In this document: piece by piece, positions 32,901-45,398 of the stretch | Position numbering within the stretch: position 1 is the stretch's first letter | Layout: every line of letters begins with the position of its first letter | Translations under genes and position numbers: made by a program | Assembly: GCA_037954665.1 (NCBI GenBank) | Contig: JBBMOL010000146.1 | Location: 1,302,001-1,366,000 of the forward strand | DNA: 64,000 nt | Source of the DNA: Laguncularia racemosa | Taxonomy: Eukaryota > Streptophyta > Magnoliopsida > Myrtales > Combretaceae | Direction of reading: 5' to 3' | Notes under the pieces: generated by a model | The model's input: only the letters and a program-made list of their open reading frames with translations | Database searches by the model: none | What the model was told of the DNA's origin: nothing

Positions 32901-34531
32901 GACTCTTTGACAAGAAAAAGAAAATTATGACTTGCATATAATGTTAAGTTTTGGTTTTGGGAAAACATTTTACATATGTTTAATTGAAATAGATGTTGAC
33001 TCACACGAGAGTTTGGAAATTATATGCATGTGTGGTTTATATGTATATATGGTGGATTATAATAAGCAGGACTTTGAAGTCTTAAATTTTCTTGAAAAAT
33101 GTATAAATACATAGACTAAAATTGTTTCAATAAAGAACTTATATGTTAGAAATCATGGAATTTTAATCATTTTCTTATCCTATTATTAGGTTATGAATTC
33201 TTAAAACACACTTTTATCTTTTCTAATAAAAAAATTATAGCTTATTTTTTATGTGCCTAAATTCCCAAGATAGGAATTTGGTTACGGTTAGAATGTATAG
33301 CAAATAAACCAAGATTGAATCTTTTCTCATTTTTGTGTTTATGATGCGGAAAGTAAATATTTTGATGGGTTTTTTGTTTATAGAATCAATAAAATAAGGG
33401 GATATGAGCTTGCTATTTTGATATGATGCACTAAACAATAAGTTGAAATAGGGTTTTGATTAAAATACAAGAATCAATATGATTCATGATTTTCTATAAT
33501 TAATCGAGATTGTTAAAGAAGGTTCCAATTTGACACACAAATCTTCAATAACAAATGTATACCACAATCTCAAAGAGATTGATAAGTATAAAAGGGTGTT
33601 TACCACAATTTATAAAATAGACCGATAAGAACAATGAATTTAAGAAGTCAATTCATGAAAATATATTGAATCATCAAAAGCTCGTTTGATATATTTTATA
33701 GTATCACATATTTATAATGGACAAAGGTTGTTGCCAATGCAAAACAACGCTACTATGGAAAAGCAAACAAGTTAAAATAAAATAACTATCCTAATAGACA
33801 ATTAAGAAAATATATACTATTCTTATTAAACTAATTTCCTAAGGCAACTAAATATACTAAGTAAAATAAAATACATAAGATATGGAGCCGATATTTCATA
33901 ATAAAAAGTTGTGCTAGATTGGAAACATAATCATGAATGCATAGTTGAAACATCTTTGCAATTGGAACCAGACAGAACTCAGAAAGTTATGAGTTGAAAA
34001 CAATTGGAATCAGCACACATTGGGAATTATAACCGTCGCAAACTCGTCCGGAAGCTTGTTTCTGACTAGCTTCTATAGTTGGGTCTTGAATTCCCATCAA
34101 CTTTTCTCTCCAAACTCCAACTTTCCCCCCTCTCTCCAGGCTCTATTGTTCTCTCTCCACCATCCTTCTTTTCTTTTATGTATAGCATTTTTTTTTATTC
34201 CTACCTATAATTTCACTTCAATGTTCACATTAGTCAACTAAACAACAATGGCATTTTATATTTATTCTTTTATAAATTTACCAAACTATGTATTATCAAT
34301 CGAATTCTATGGAATTGAGCCTTTCGAATTGAAATCCAAGATTTGAAACAAAACACGGCCAACTTGCAATAAGAATGATCAAATCACTTTCTATTCATTC
34401 GTTCATTCATTCAGTCAGTCAAACTTGCATGACTGGATAGATAGATGTCCAACGATTGAGGGGAAAAAAAAAAAAAAAGAAAGAAGAAGAAGAAGAAGAA
34501 GAAGAAGAAAAGGAAGAAAAAGAAGGTAGTT
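29924..34531. other. Intergenic, AT-rich, no supported gene
   Basis: 4.6 kb between the MES promoter and the SKS stop codon. It has homopolymer runs (for example A near 31320) and a Ser/Thr-poor frame at 30727-30963 that is mostly hydrophobic and looks like chance. No TE domain was recognised. A (GAA)n tract lies at its right end. Confidence 0.5.
34457..34525 (+). repeat. A-run and (GAA)n microsatellite next to the SKS stop codon
   Basis: A poly-A/G tract followed by about ten GAA units, ending within about 10 bp of the SKS stop (34532-34534). On the gene's sense strand it is a (TTC)n run in the start of the 3' UTR. Confidence 0.9.
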
Positions 34532-37520
34532 CTAAAGCTGGTGTCGGACGGCTTTGCCACAGAGCAAGGCATTTGAAGGAATATCATATTCATTAGCAAG
34601 GCTGTGGACAGAACTCCAGACTCTAAGGTAGAACTGTTGTCCTAGGTACTGCCTTTCCCATATTGCAGACCTCAAGTTCCACATTCCTTGGTTGTCCAAC
34701 GACACCAATATGCTAGTCCACGAGTTTGGGTACACCTGCGTAATAATAAGTAAATAATAAATGTGAAGGGATAATGTCAAAATCATTGCCTGAATGGCTT
34801 TCCAATCGAAGCTTTCCTTATGTAAGGATCAGCCATTTTAGTATACGGTAAAATTCGTTTCGGACATGTATTTAACCTGAGCAGTATGTCTAGTGAGTGT
34901 GTCAACCAGGTTGTATTTTCTCCTTCCGGCTGGCGTCCACCGCCCTAAACCGTAACTGTTTGTCACAGCATACAGACTCTTAGTATCATGACAGACAGAT
35001 TTAAAGCTATGCCTTAAGCATGACAGATGCTCACCCAACAACCCAAAAATCGTAGCCATCTAGATGCCAAGACTGCACGTGATTTTCGTTGTTCTGGAAA
35101 ACAATTTCAATGAATTCATGTAGGGAAGCTGGCAAAACTGAAGTGCCTATTGTTGCGGTTGCGGAACCACTGGAGGGGAAGCTCTGGAGGGAATTTGTGC
35201 TGAAAACTCCAGGGATATTAAAATAATCGGCAAGCTTCAATGGGGTATCAGCATTGATGAATGAAACTCCATTGACGGCATAGCGCTTCTTCCCGTTGAT
35301 AAGTAGTGCAGAATTGGCCAACACAATTGTCCTTGTTGTTGTGATCTTCCCATAATGAAACGAGCCTTGAGGGTTAGGTCTGGCTGCACTTGCTGTCAGG
35401 TTCCACCTGCAAAAGCGGAGGAAGAATGTAACCAAGTGATTTCGAGTTGATGGGAAGACCCAAAGTTACTTTCAATCGCCGAGGTCCAAACATGGGTTGC
35501 ATGCAGAACAACCGAATCGAGCAAGTTTTAGGACTATGATTTCTTTAGATCCTACATGTACATTTTCTCTTATTCTATAGTAACCAGTACACTGATTATT
35601 GTTGAAAGCCACTGCTAGAAAAAGGTTCACATTTGCCTTTGGATACCTGAAAGTTCTAGCCTGCTTCATAGACCAGTGTATTTGGTAAGTTGGAGCCGCT
35701 GGTAGAGGACCAGAAGCAGGGGTATGAGAATTGCTGTAATGTAGCACTCCAGTTGCAGTGAGAATTGTCTTAGTAAACCGTGTTGATGCGACAATATAGT
35801 AGTCCTTCGGAGCCTGATCCAACGTTACCAAGACTGCCACGGATTGGCCAACATGCACATCAAGAGAATCGTAAGCGTTTTGGATGGTATGAGATCCCTC
35901 AACCTCAACAAGCTTCATGATGTGGCCTTGAATCCTGAAGTTCAAAGAGGTTGACAATCCCACATTTGAGATTCTGAACATGTAAGTTTTTCCTGAAATA
36001 TTGCAAAATCTTGGTTAATGTAAGCATTTCTCAAGAAAGCATAAAAGGAAACTACTGCAGAAATATCTGTGTGTTGATAATGGATACCTTGATCACCGCT
36101 GAAAGTAACATGCGGCTGACCGTTTATGATAACCCCATCTGGGAATGGTAGAGATTTTCCCGAGTCCAAGGACTCTTGTAATACCTGCCAATAATGTGCT
36201 GTCAAATCTCTAGAACAAAAGCTTTGGTCACTTATTTTCGAGATGAAGGTGAAATAAGGTGCCTTGCTTTATGGGAGTCAGTGTCAGCCATCTATAGAAG
36301 AAAAGATTGGTGCCTGACCTTGTGGCTGGTCTTGTACCAGTCACCGATAAGCAAGGTGAAATCTCCAGCAGGATCAGCAAAAGGAACAGGTATGCGAGGT
36401 CTCTCGTAGATATTGAGAGCTCCATACCCTCCAGCAGCTTTGTGAAACTGTGTTGAGGGAAAATATGTAAAGGTCCCAATCTGATCCTTGGTTTGGAAAT
36501 TGTAAGTATAGTTTGAGTTTGGAGGGATAGGACAGTTAGTTCCTCGTACTCCGTCTTGCCAAGAGTTTTTCCTTTGTTTGATCCCATTCCTGAATGCGAA
36601 TAAATATAGCATAAGCATATGAAGTAAACTCTAATTCTCTCTTGCCGGAAAAAATTCTGAACTACGACCAGGCTGTCTTTTGGAGCTAAAAGCAGAAATC
36701 TCCTTGAAATTCACGTGTTTTTGCTCACATTTTGCCCAGGAAGGAAATGTGCTACCCGAATAAGAGCAAGATATAAGCTTTGTAAACAACAGTAAAAGTT
36801 GAAACTCCCATGGAAAAAAAAAAAAAAAAGTGACAGGTTAGGTACTGCATGGATACTTTCAAACTGCGCTGTAGATATCCGACAAGATATTGTTTCCCCG
36901 CTTCAGTTTTCTCGTAAAATCTATAGATTAATTCTGAAAAGTTGTTCTAACCATTATCACTGCTCAGATATATCGCCAGAATCTGAACTACAAAACTTCC
37001 TGTCTTTCTTCCATAAGGAACTATTCTAGCATTAGCAAAATATGATCTCTACCTCAAGCGCTTTTCATGATTACAATAATACAAGACTATATGCATCCAA
37101 ATGGATAAAAAGAAAAAAAAAATACAGTATATCTGTATGCGAGGGAGAGGGAGTGAGCATACCATGTCAAAAGAAAAGGTTGATCTAGCTTGTTAATTAA
37201 GTTAAGCACTATATTGTCATTAGTCACAACTTCCAGTTTAGGTCCAGGAAACTGGCCATTGATGCGAATAACCTTCAAAAATTCAGAACATTTGATACAT
37301 TAGACTTATTAACCTGAATCAAATGAGACCACTGAAAAGTGAAATTGCAAAACAACCAAGCACCAACCTGTTGTGGAACACCAAGAGGAGAAATAGTTCC
37401 ATAAGTTACGGTCCAGGTGTAGTATCTGTAAGGATCATCACATATCACTAGACCAGCACCAAAAGCTATCAAAACACATAGCATATGTACTATTCCTAGA
37501 CCTTCACTTCCCATTCTCAT
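34532..37520 (-). CDS. SKU5-similar (SKS) multicopper-oxidase-like protein
   Basis: Eight exons on the minus strand: 37520-37368, 37272-37163, 36589-36319, 36184-36088, 35992-35647, 35406-35035, 34955-34877, 34735-34532. Every junction is GT-AG, phases agree throughout, and the product is 543 aa, the usual SKS length. The N-terminus has a hydrophobic signal peptide (HMLCVLIAFGAGLVIC) then DDPYRYYTWTVTYGTISPLG. Three cupredoxin-type domains follow, with INGQFPGPKLEV, KNSWQDGVRGTNCPIPP, ALNIYERPRIPVPF, DGVIINGQ, SWHLDGYDFWVVG and MWNLRSAIWERQYLGQQFY. The HCH trinuclear copper cluster of ascorbate oxidase is absent, as in SKU5/SKS and the pollen Bp10/NTP303 group. The C-terminus (NALLCGKAVRHQL) has no hydrophobic tail, so no GPI anchor is likely: a secreted cell-wall protein. 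Databases may call it an L-ascorbate oxidase homologue. Confidence 0.93.
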
Positions 37521-37685
37521 TAATCTGCAAAGTGCCACTGGAGAGCACTCTCCACCAAAAACAATGGAACAATGTGTTGTTTTGGTGTAAAACTTGTTGA
37601 GTGGAGATGTAATGCCAGCTTTAAATAAGAACAGGAGGGGACGGAGAACCATCGGGTTTTTTCTTTTTTCTTTTTCTTTTTTTTT

Positions 37686-37707
37686 GGGGGGGGGGGGGGG
37701 GGGGGGG
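37686..37707 (+). repeat. 22-base G homopolymer upstream of SKS
   Basis: 22 G after a T-rich run on the plus strand; on the gene's strand it is a C22 tract between the TATA-like box and the start codon. The length may be unreliable. Confidence 0.9.
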
Positions 37708-37724
37708 TGGGTTGGTTTGGAATC

Positions 37725-37738
37725 TTATATATATAAGG
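37725..37738 (-). promoter_or_regulatory. Candidate TATA box of the SKS gene
   Basis: CTTATATATATAAG about 205 bp upstream of the ATG on the minus strand. It would place transcription start near the C22 tract with a leader of about 170-180 nt. An alternative TTATTTAAAG lies closer (about 37618-37627). Confidence 0.35.
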
Positions 37739-37749
37739 CGAATGCACTA

Positions 37750-39114
37750 TAACATTTTTGAATACTTAATAATAATGAAATTTTTAATTTTTTTAAGAAA
37801 TGATTAAGGGTATTTAATATATTTCACAAAATGCTAAAGAATAAATATTTTATATTATTATTATTGTATATATATTAATATTGAAATTTACCCATCAATT
37901 TATAAAAAAAATTAATATATAAAACTAAATTGTATAAATTTTATTATTAATAAGAATAATACACAAAAAAATATTTAAATAAGCAAATACAACTAAACCA
38001 GAAAAAAAATGATATAAATATAAGTATGCATCGCTTTTTTAATAATTGACTTTATAAGATTGCATAATTAACAATATTAAAAAAATTATCAATCTTCGAT
38101 CATTCAATAGTTCACATTCATTGTTAGGATATTAATTATAAGTAAAATACAATAAGTTATATGCTTATTATTATTTATATATACTTTATGTAATAAGATT
38201 GGAGTATTTATAGTATTAGTAATAAGAATAAATGTAACATAGAGAAAAAGGTAAAAAAATAGTATTAATGAGAATTGAGCCCATATCCTTTTATTTGAAA
38301 GCTTATATGATTTACGACTTAGCAATGTTTAACAATTTATTATATTTTACTCTTAAAATGTATATATTAATTTTTATGTAAAAGTTCTACATAAAGATAA
38401 ATGTGGACCTTATAAAAGTTTTTGATCACTTATGGCCTGCTAGGGCTGGCCATGATGGAATGTAGGGTTGTTTCCGATGTAGTTCTTTTTGTCAATGCAT
38501 GTTTGTTAAAGGAAGAACCATGATCAATTTTTGGCGCATTTTCCGGGCTACTCTACGCGTGATCAATCATCAAAATTGCTTCGAACCAAAGATAAATATT
38601 TGTTGTCAATATGTCAAAGCACAAAGAATGATAAAGAATCCATATCTTTAAGTCCAATTATCATTACTCATAACTACTGAAGTACTAAAAGTTAATTACC
38701 GAAAGGAAAATCAAAGAAAGTACTACTAAAAATAAATACATGGCATGTCCTACTGCCTTGGACACACCGTCAATCTCGCCTTTGATCATTTCTTTGTTGA
38801 GACGTACGTCTTTTACTCTTTTTTTTCTTCGTCTTGGTTCCTTGGATTCCTTCTCTTTCCCCTGTTCTTTTTTATTTTCCTCCCTCTCTAGTTAATTAGA
38901 AGGCTTCTGAGTTTAATCAAGCTTTTTTCTCTTAAGTTGCAAAAAAGTTGGGGACCGTCAGTGTCGGAAGGATCATCCAAGTCCCACTTCCACTTCGACA
39001 ATGATTGAAATAGTTTGAAGTTCTTCTAAGCGTTAGATGTATAGCTTCTAATCTAGTAATTGAACAAAAGTTTTATTAAAACCTACCACTTCTACTTGAT
39101 TATCGCCTTTATTT
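37750..39114. other. Intergenic, AT-rich
   Basis: Very AT-rich to about 38400, then mixed sequence. No coding frame or TE domain recognised. The last bases (ATGAC, 39115-39119) are the copia target duplication. Confidence 0.5.
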
Positions 39115-39119
39115 ATGAC
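39115..39119 (+). repeat. Target-site duplication ATGAC (left)
   Basis: It matches AAGAC at 42563-42567 at 4 of 5 positions. The paralogous unoccupied site near 5061 reads TTATGACATG, which supports ATGAC as the original target. Confidence 0.75.
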
Positions 39120-39362
39120 TATTGGAAATAAAAATTCGAGAGACACAAACAAGAAGGCAGAGGAACCAAGAAACTTCAATTCTTATTGCTGTTATTTCTT
39201 AAAAAAAAAAAAAAAACTAAGATAATAATTAATGTATATAAATAAGTTGTATGCCTACAACTTAGGTACCAAATCTGGATAAACTTATCCATTATTATCG
39301 ACTTGAGAAAAATAAGCTAACAAACTAGAAATCAAATCTAGACTTTGAATCATTCTTCAATA
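39120..39362 (-). repeat. 3' LTR of the integrase-less copia element
   Basis: 243 bp, matching 42325-42562 apart from an A-run length difference and scattered substitutions. Its outer end reads TATTGG instead of TGTTGG, a mutated terminus. Confidence 0.92.
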
Positions 39363-40790
39363 TCCTCCCTTGATTCAAAGTCACATATCCCCATTAACAT
39401 CCTAAAGCAACAAAACTTTTCTTTGGACAAAGTCTTTGTTAATGCATCAGCTGCTTGTTCTTGAGTGCTGCAATACTTCAAGACTATTTCTTCTTTTGCG
39501 ACCAAATCACAGATGAAATGAAACCGTATGTTAATGTGCTTCGTTTTGCTATGAAAGGTTGGATTCTTTGTCATGCAAATTGTTGCTTTATTGTCACAAA
39601 ATATCTCAGTGGGTCCTTCTTGCTTTTGTTAAAGATCAGCTAGTATCCTTCTTAACCAGATGGCCTGACACGCTGCTGAAGTTGCAGCAATGTATTCCAC
39701 TTCTGAGGTTGAAAGTGCTGTAGTGGCTTGTTTCTTTGAGCTCCAAGTGATCACTCCTAAGCCTAAAGTAAATATATTTGCTGAAACACTACGTCTATCA
39801 TCCAATGAACTTGCCCAATCACTATCTGAAAAGCCACATAGGCTGAAATTTGAAGTTTTTGAATACCAAATTCCATACTCCATTGTCCCAGCAATATAGC
39901 GCAAGATCCTCTTACCTGCACCATAATGAATCTTTGATGGTCTTGCATAAAGCATGAAACAATACCAACAGCAAACATTATATCGAGTCGTGTATGTGTT
40001 AGATAAATTAATCCTCCAACCAAGCTTGAAACCTCTTTGTGTCTACCATTGCTAAACCATCTCCACGCTGCAATTTTTCATCCATGTTCATCGGAGTAGC
40101 AATAGGATTACATCTAAGCAGGTTAAACTTATTAAGAAGATCTTTTGCATACTTCTTTTGCGCAATGAAAATCCCATTTTCTTCTTGATGAACTTCCAGA
40201 CCAAGAAAATAATGCACCATGCCCATTTCAGACATTTCGAACTTTGTCATCATTTGTTGCTTGAATTTATTCACAAGAGAGCTTGAGGAACTAGTGTGAA
40301 TGATATCATCAACATAAAGACAAACAATGATGAAATCACCGTTACCTTTCTTCTTCACATACAATGTAGGTTCATTTTCACTTCTTACACACCCCCATTT
40401 TTTAAAATAGACATCGATTTTGCTGTACCAGGCTCGAGGCGCTTGCTTCAACCCATACAATGCCTTCTTCAATTTGTATACTTTTGTTTCCTTTCCTTTT
40501 ATTACAAATCCTTCTGGTTGTGTCACATAAACTTCCTCTTGCAGATCTCCGTTTAAAAATGCTGACTTAACATCAAATTGAAAGACAAACCATTGCAATT
40601 GAGCTTCTAAGGCTAAGATGATTCGCACGGTTTCAAAACGAGCTACCAGATAGATGGTTTCATCAAATTCGATCCTTGTTGTTGCGCATACCCTTTAGCC
40701 ACCAGCCGTGCTTTGTACTTCTGAATGCTGCCATTTGCAATAACTTTGGTTTTGAACACCCATTTCAAGCTAATCACATTCTTGTTATCT
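39350..40790 (-). pseudogene. Copia reverse transcriptase and RNase H (frameshifted)
   Basis: Starting near 40790 on the minus strand: VISLKWVFKTKVIANGS and YKARLVAKGYAQQQG, then a frame change, then QFDVKSAFLNGDLQEEVYVT, KKALYGLKQAPRAWYSKID, the catalytic LYVDDIIHTS and DLLNKFNLLRCNPIATPMN (40628-40008). Another frame change follows, then RNase H (IHYGAGKRILRYIAGTMEYG, SDSDWASSLDDRRSVSA, AEYIA-type region read as VEYIAATSAACQAIWLRRIL; 39955-39629) and a tail (FHSKTKHINIRFHFI, EQAADALTKTL; 39574-39350). The stop codon lies 10-12 bp inside the 3' LTR. Confidence 0.9.
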
Positions 40791-42277
40791 AGTAAGTCTA
40801 CCATCTCCCATGTTTTCGTCGCTTAATAGTTTCAATCCTTTATTGTTCAAGTGTCCATACCTTAAGTGCCATAACTGTGACTCATCCATTGTTTTAGCAG
40901 CAAGGACAAAATTTTCCAATTGTAACATATCTAATGGAAACATCTTGTTTGGTGTCATATTAATATGAATTTTGATGCCTATCATTCTATTACTAATGAC
41001 ACACACATCATCATCAAATAGAACAGAATAGCCACTAGCCAAAAGCTATCTAACACTCAACAAATTATATCCTAAATCAAGTACGAAGTGAACATCATGC
41101 AAATATTTGATTTTTCCACTACTAGTAGTAATTCCAACTGTACCTTTACCTTCAACTTGCATGTCTTTATTATTTCCAAGCTAAACTTTGATCTTCTGAG
41201 TTTCATCAAACTCCTGGAACAAAGATTGGGTTCCTGTCATGTGATTTGAACAGCCGCTATCCACAAACCACAAATCATTTGATTTTTGATAAAAATCAGA
41301 GAGGGTCACAAAGAGTTTGTTGTCTTCTTCATTTTCTTCAGCAACATTCATTTTTTTATCTTTATACCAACAATCATTTGATGCATGCCCATATTTCCAA
41401 CAATGATGATACTGCTCAGTAACTATGTTCATGGTTTGATTTTTGTACTAGCAATTGGCTTGAACATGTCCATATCTTTTATAATGATAGCATTAGACAT
41501 TCCTTGTATTTTCTTGCTCATTGAAATATCTCTGTCCTTTACCTCTACCATTCCCATAACCACATCCACAAAAACCTCCCCTTCTTCCTCTTCCTCTACT
41601 TGCTGAATTAACGTTAGTTTTTAGCATCTGAAATGATTTCTCTTCCTTTTCTTGCAACCTGTTAATTCTAGATTCATGGGATTGAAGAGACCCCATCAGT
41701 TCATCGACCGAAAGAGTGCCTAAGTCCTTTGCTTCTTCTATAGCAGCTACTACATGATCAAATTTAGATGTCAAGCTCCTCAAAATTTTCGCAACAATAG
41801 TTGCATCTAGAATTTGCTCACCATAGGACTGCATCTAGCTGGCTATCGTCATTGTCCTTGACAAAAATTCAATAATTAACTCATCATTCTTCTTGCTCAA
41901 TGTTTCAAAATCACGTCCTAATGTTTGCAACTTGACTACCATCACTCTGCCATCACCTTGAATTCCTTTTGAAGGATCATTCACGCTTCGTGTGACGTTG
42001 TCACTACTGCGATATGTGAAAAAATTATTTCATGAACAACTTGTTGAATTATGAAAAGGGCTTTGGCATCTCTTTTCCTCATTTCCTTTAGCCTTTCTTC
42101 AAATTCTAGATCAGGTTCTAGGATATCCACAAATCCATATTTGACCAGATCCCACAATTCCTGAGATCTAAGCAATGTTTTCACCTTGATGCTCCACCAT
42201 TCATATTTCTCACCATTAAAGACTGGTAAGTGTGGTTGTGAAGAGGAAAAGCTAGAGGAAAGACCAAGTGTTGCCAT
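40785..42277 (-). pseudogene. Copia Gag, protease and pre-integrase segment
   Basis: ATG at 42277 opens Gag (MATLGLSSSFSSSQPHLPVF…YEWWSIKVKTLL). A frame interruption follows near 41981, and Gag resumes at 41834 (KILRSLTSKFDHVVAAIEEA; Arg/Gly-rich tail GRGRRGGF). A CCHC-type knuckle reads as CWKYGHASNDC, lacking the first Cys-x2 pair in this frame. Protease DLWFVDSGCSNHMTG lies near 41250, and the pre-integrase motif LWHLRYGHLNNKGLKLLS at about 40830-40890. At about 40800 the sequence passes straight to RT, so the integrase core is deleted. Confidence 0.88.
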
Positions 42278-42324
42278 GCTATTTTACCCTAGATCAATGA
42301 TCGAGACCGACTCTGATACCAAAT

Positions 42325-42562
42325 TGTTGGAAATAAAAATTTGAGAGACACAAACAAGAAGGTAGAGGAACCAAAAAACTTCAATTCTTATTGCTGTTAT
42401 TTCTTAAAAAAGAAGAAGAAGATAATAATCAATGTATATAAATAAGTTGTATGCCTACAACTTAGGCACCAAATCTGGACAAACTTATCCATTATTATCA
42501 ATTTGAGAAAAATAAGCTAACAAACTAGAAATCAAATCTAGACTTTGAATCCTTCTTTAATA
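42325..42562 (-). repeat. 5' LTR of the integrase-less copia element
   Basis: 238 bp; on the minus strand it ends …TTTCCAACA, followed at two bases by the TTGGTATCAGAG primer site. Confidence 0.92.
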
Positions 42563-43651
42563 AAGACATGTCAATACTTTTGAACTCATGAAATGAGGGA
42601 GTGACTATTTTGTCTGGGACTAGTTTGAACCCTTGTCTCGACTAGTTTGAAAACATTCTTCAGCAAGTGACCCTATGCTCTTAGTCGTATGTCTGGGATT
42701 TTGATTCCTCGTCTCTAATAATCCATGAAAAGATATAAACAATTACGATTTTCGTTAGATACTAGGAGATACTGAACATTAGTTGTATAATACTGGTGGT
42801 CCAATGCAATGAAGCCAGGTGGCAGCAGTAGTTAGTATAAACTATAGTTAAATGGATTAGAATAGGCATTCAGTCATTTTACTCATCCTTTGTCTTGTGT
42901 GGGGTGCTATAAGCTCGTGATTTAGGAGCCTGGTGCTATGGTGCTTGGCCCTACGTTCTCCAAATTAGGGATTGTATCCATTAATTTTCAATTGAATAAT
43001 GTATTAGTCCTTTCGCCCATAACAAATGTACTGATTTAATTGGAAATTAATGGATACAAATCCTAATTTGGAGAAATAGGACATGACACCGGAGCAAAAT
43101 GCTCCCTCCTAGCTCCTACCAGTACTCAAATAATGAGTAAAATGATTGAATGCTTATTTTAACTCAAACTAACTATTATTTATACTGGGTAAGTAGCTGA
43201 GCAATAAAACGAAAAGTTAAAATGGGCACTAATATGGATCTCTCTTGAACTTCAGGATGATCTACTATTCAAGGTGTTTTTGCGAATGCTTGGATTATCA
43301 CTTCTTTCTGTCCAAGAGAAAGTCAAAATGTTAGTGCAGTTTCTATGCATTGTTTTTAAGGGAAGAACTCCGCTTATAAATCGAAAGGGGGACCACTCTG
43401 ATATTTCTTTGGTACCTTTTGTCTTTAGGGTTAAAAGTACGAGGGAGAATTCCATATCGGCATGAAGATATTCCTTTCCATTTTTCAAAGCTTCTCAACC
43501 CTATAATTTTACTACATTTCTTTTTAGCTGAAGTAAGTTCCACACATACAGCTCAGCCAAGACATCGTTTTCCGTAATTACCAACAACAAAAAGATTCTA
43601 TTCTCCATTCCATCATATTGATGTTATATCTCTGTCAATTCTGGTTGTTCT
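42563..43651 (+). repeat. Dispersed repeat, copy B (paralogous to 5063-6330)
   Basis: It begins exactly at the copia target duplication and ends exactly at the LTR of the second copia element. It carries its own copy of the palindrome and of the coding-like exon fragment (about 43255-43361). Confidence 0.85.
42853..43165. mobile_element. Foldback / MITE-like palindromic element, copy B
   Basis: Same structure as 5355-5665. Inner arms are at 42958-42996 and 43035-43073 (CTCCAAATTAGGGATTGTAT… against …ATACAAATCCTAATTTGGAG). The arms pair slightly better than in copy A. Confidence 0.6.
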
Positions 43652-43893
43652 TGTTGAAAGGAAAAAGTAATACAGGATATTTCATAGAACAAAAGAAACT
43701 TTTTTTGCTGATCTGAACAATCTTAGGCCTATTAAATAGGCAAATAGCATAATTGAATATTTAGAAAAATAGTTACAACTTTAATAAATGTGACCCACTA
43801 CTACTAGCAACAATATATAAAAATTTGACTGAGTAAAACTAGGAATCCAACTAACTGACTTAGTTAAACATATCTTCAAAGCACTACTCAACA
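43652..43893 (-). repeat. 3' LTR of the truncated copia element
   Basis: 242 bp with TGTTGA…TCAACA ends. On the minus strand it follows a polypurine stretch (CGCAAGAGGGAG). It abuts GTTCT (43647-43651) of the dispersed repeat; the unoccupied paralogous site near 6320 reads GTTGTTCTTTCTCGG. Confidence 0.9.
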
Positions 43894-45390
43894 CTCCCTC
43901 TTGCGTCAAAGCTTGTAACTCCCATCTGCAACTTGAAATAATTGTGCTTTGCACATGGAAGAGGCTTTGTCAATATGTCTTCTACTTGCTCATTTGTCCC
44001 ACAATACTTCAAAACTATTAGTCCTCCTACAGCTTGACTACAAATTAAATGATAACGAATATCAATGTGCTTTGTCCTACTATGAAAGGTTATATTCTTG
44101 GACATGGCAATTGTTGCTTTGTTGACACAAAAGATCTCTATTGTATCTTGCTGTTCTTGGAGAAAATCAACTAGCAATCTTCTTAGCCAAATAGCTTGAC
44201 GTACTGATGATGTTGCTACAACATACTCAACTACTAATGAAGATAGAGCTACAACTTCTTGCTTCTTTGAACTCCATGAAACAACACAAGAACTAAGAGA
44301 AAACATGTAACTTGAGGTGCTTTTCCTATCCTTTAAGCTTCATGCCTAATCAATATCAGTAAAACCAAGCAACCTAAAATTTGATACCTTTGTGTACCAA
44401 ATACCAAAATCAATAGCCCTACAATATATCTGAGAATCCTTTTGGTTGCCCCAAAACGATGTTTTGTTAGGCTATGCATAAACCTTGAAACAACACTAAT
44501 AGCAAAAGCTATGTTGGGTCTTGTGTGAGACAAATAGTTTAAACCACCAACTAAACTTCTAAAATATTTTGCATTAGCCTCACTAGTACCATCATCAACT
44601 AAAAGCTTCTCATTGACATTCATAGGTGTAGATGTTGAATTACAATTCAACATGTTAAACTGACGAAGCAAATTGGTTGCATGTTTTCTTTGAGAAATAA
44701 AAATTCCATTTGAACTTTGATGAACTTCTAATCCAAGAAATTAATGCAACAAACCCAAATATGACATTTAAAATTTTTTAATCATGCAAGACTTAAATTC
44801 TTTAATCAAAGACTCACAAGATCCCATGTAAATCATATCATCAACATATAAACACACCACCAGGAAATCAGAGTTACCTTACCTCTTTACATAAACGGTC
44901 GGTTCATTTTGACTCCTTTTAAACCCATTCCCATGAAAATATGAGTCAACCTTCCTGTACTACGCTCTTAGAGCTTGTTTTAGGCCATATAATGCTTTCT
45001 TTAATCTATAGACTTTATTCTTTTCTCCATCAACAACAAATCCTTCAGGCTGAGCAACAAAGACCTCTTCCTCTAGCTCACCATTTAAAAATGCTAATTA
45101 TATCAAATTGAAAAACTAGCCTGCTAAGTTGAGCAACTAATGCAAGAAATGTTCTTACCATTCCAAAATGAGCAATCGGTGAAAAAATCTCTTCAAAGTC
45201 AACAGCATGTTGTTGTGTGTACCCTTTAGCAACCAAGTGAGCTTTATGTTTTTGAATGGTACCATCAACATGATACTTTGTATGGTACACCCATTTTAAC
45301 CCAATAATATTCTTTTCTTTTAGAGCATCAACCAGCTCCTATGTTGAATTTTTTTCAATGGCTTGTATCTCCTCTATCATGGCAATCTAC
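43884..45390 (-). pseudogene. Copia RT and RNase H (second element)
   Basis: RT begins near 45390, with YHTKYHVDGTIQKHKAHLVA and KGYTQQHAVDFEEIFSPIAH (45290-45170), then an inverted-looking region whose minus-strand frame gives the catalytic YVDDMIYMGS near 44820. Next are RQFNMLNCNSTSTPMNVNEK (44671) and HTRPNIAFAISVVSRFMHS. RNase H at 44306-43884 has SWSSKKQEVVALSSLVVEYV, QAIWLRRLLVDFLQEQ and FHSRTKHIDIRYHLI. Several stops and frameshifts. The stop at 43884-43886 is just inside the LTR. Confidence 0.88.
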
Positions 45391-45398
45391 CATTGAGG

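Larger units (their letters stand above)
39120..42562 (-). mobile_element. Ty1/copia element lacking integrase
   Basis: LTRs lie at 39120-39362 and 42325-42562. The primer-binding site TGGTATCAGAG (minus strand, 42321-42311) and polypurine tract AAGGGAGGA (minus strand, about 39371-39363) are in place. Coding order on the minus strand is Gag, protease, GAG_pre-integrase, then directly RT and RNase H; the integrase core is missing. At 3.44 kb it is short for an autonomous copia element (about 5 kb). Frames carry several stops. Confidence 0.92.

Noticed and set aside
35942..36587. Additional genes from overlapping minus-strand frames between the SKS exons
   Set aside because: They are exon plus intron read-through. 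The eight-exon model with consistent phases explains all conserved protein.
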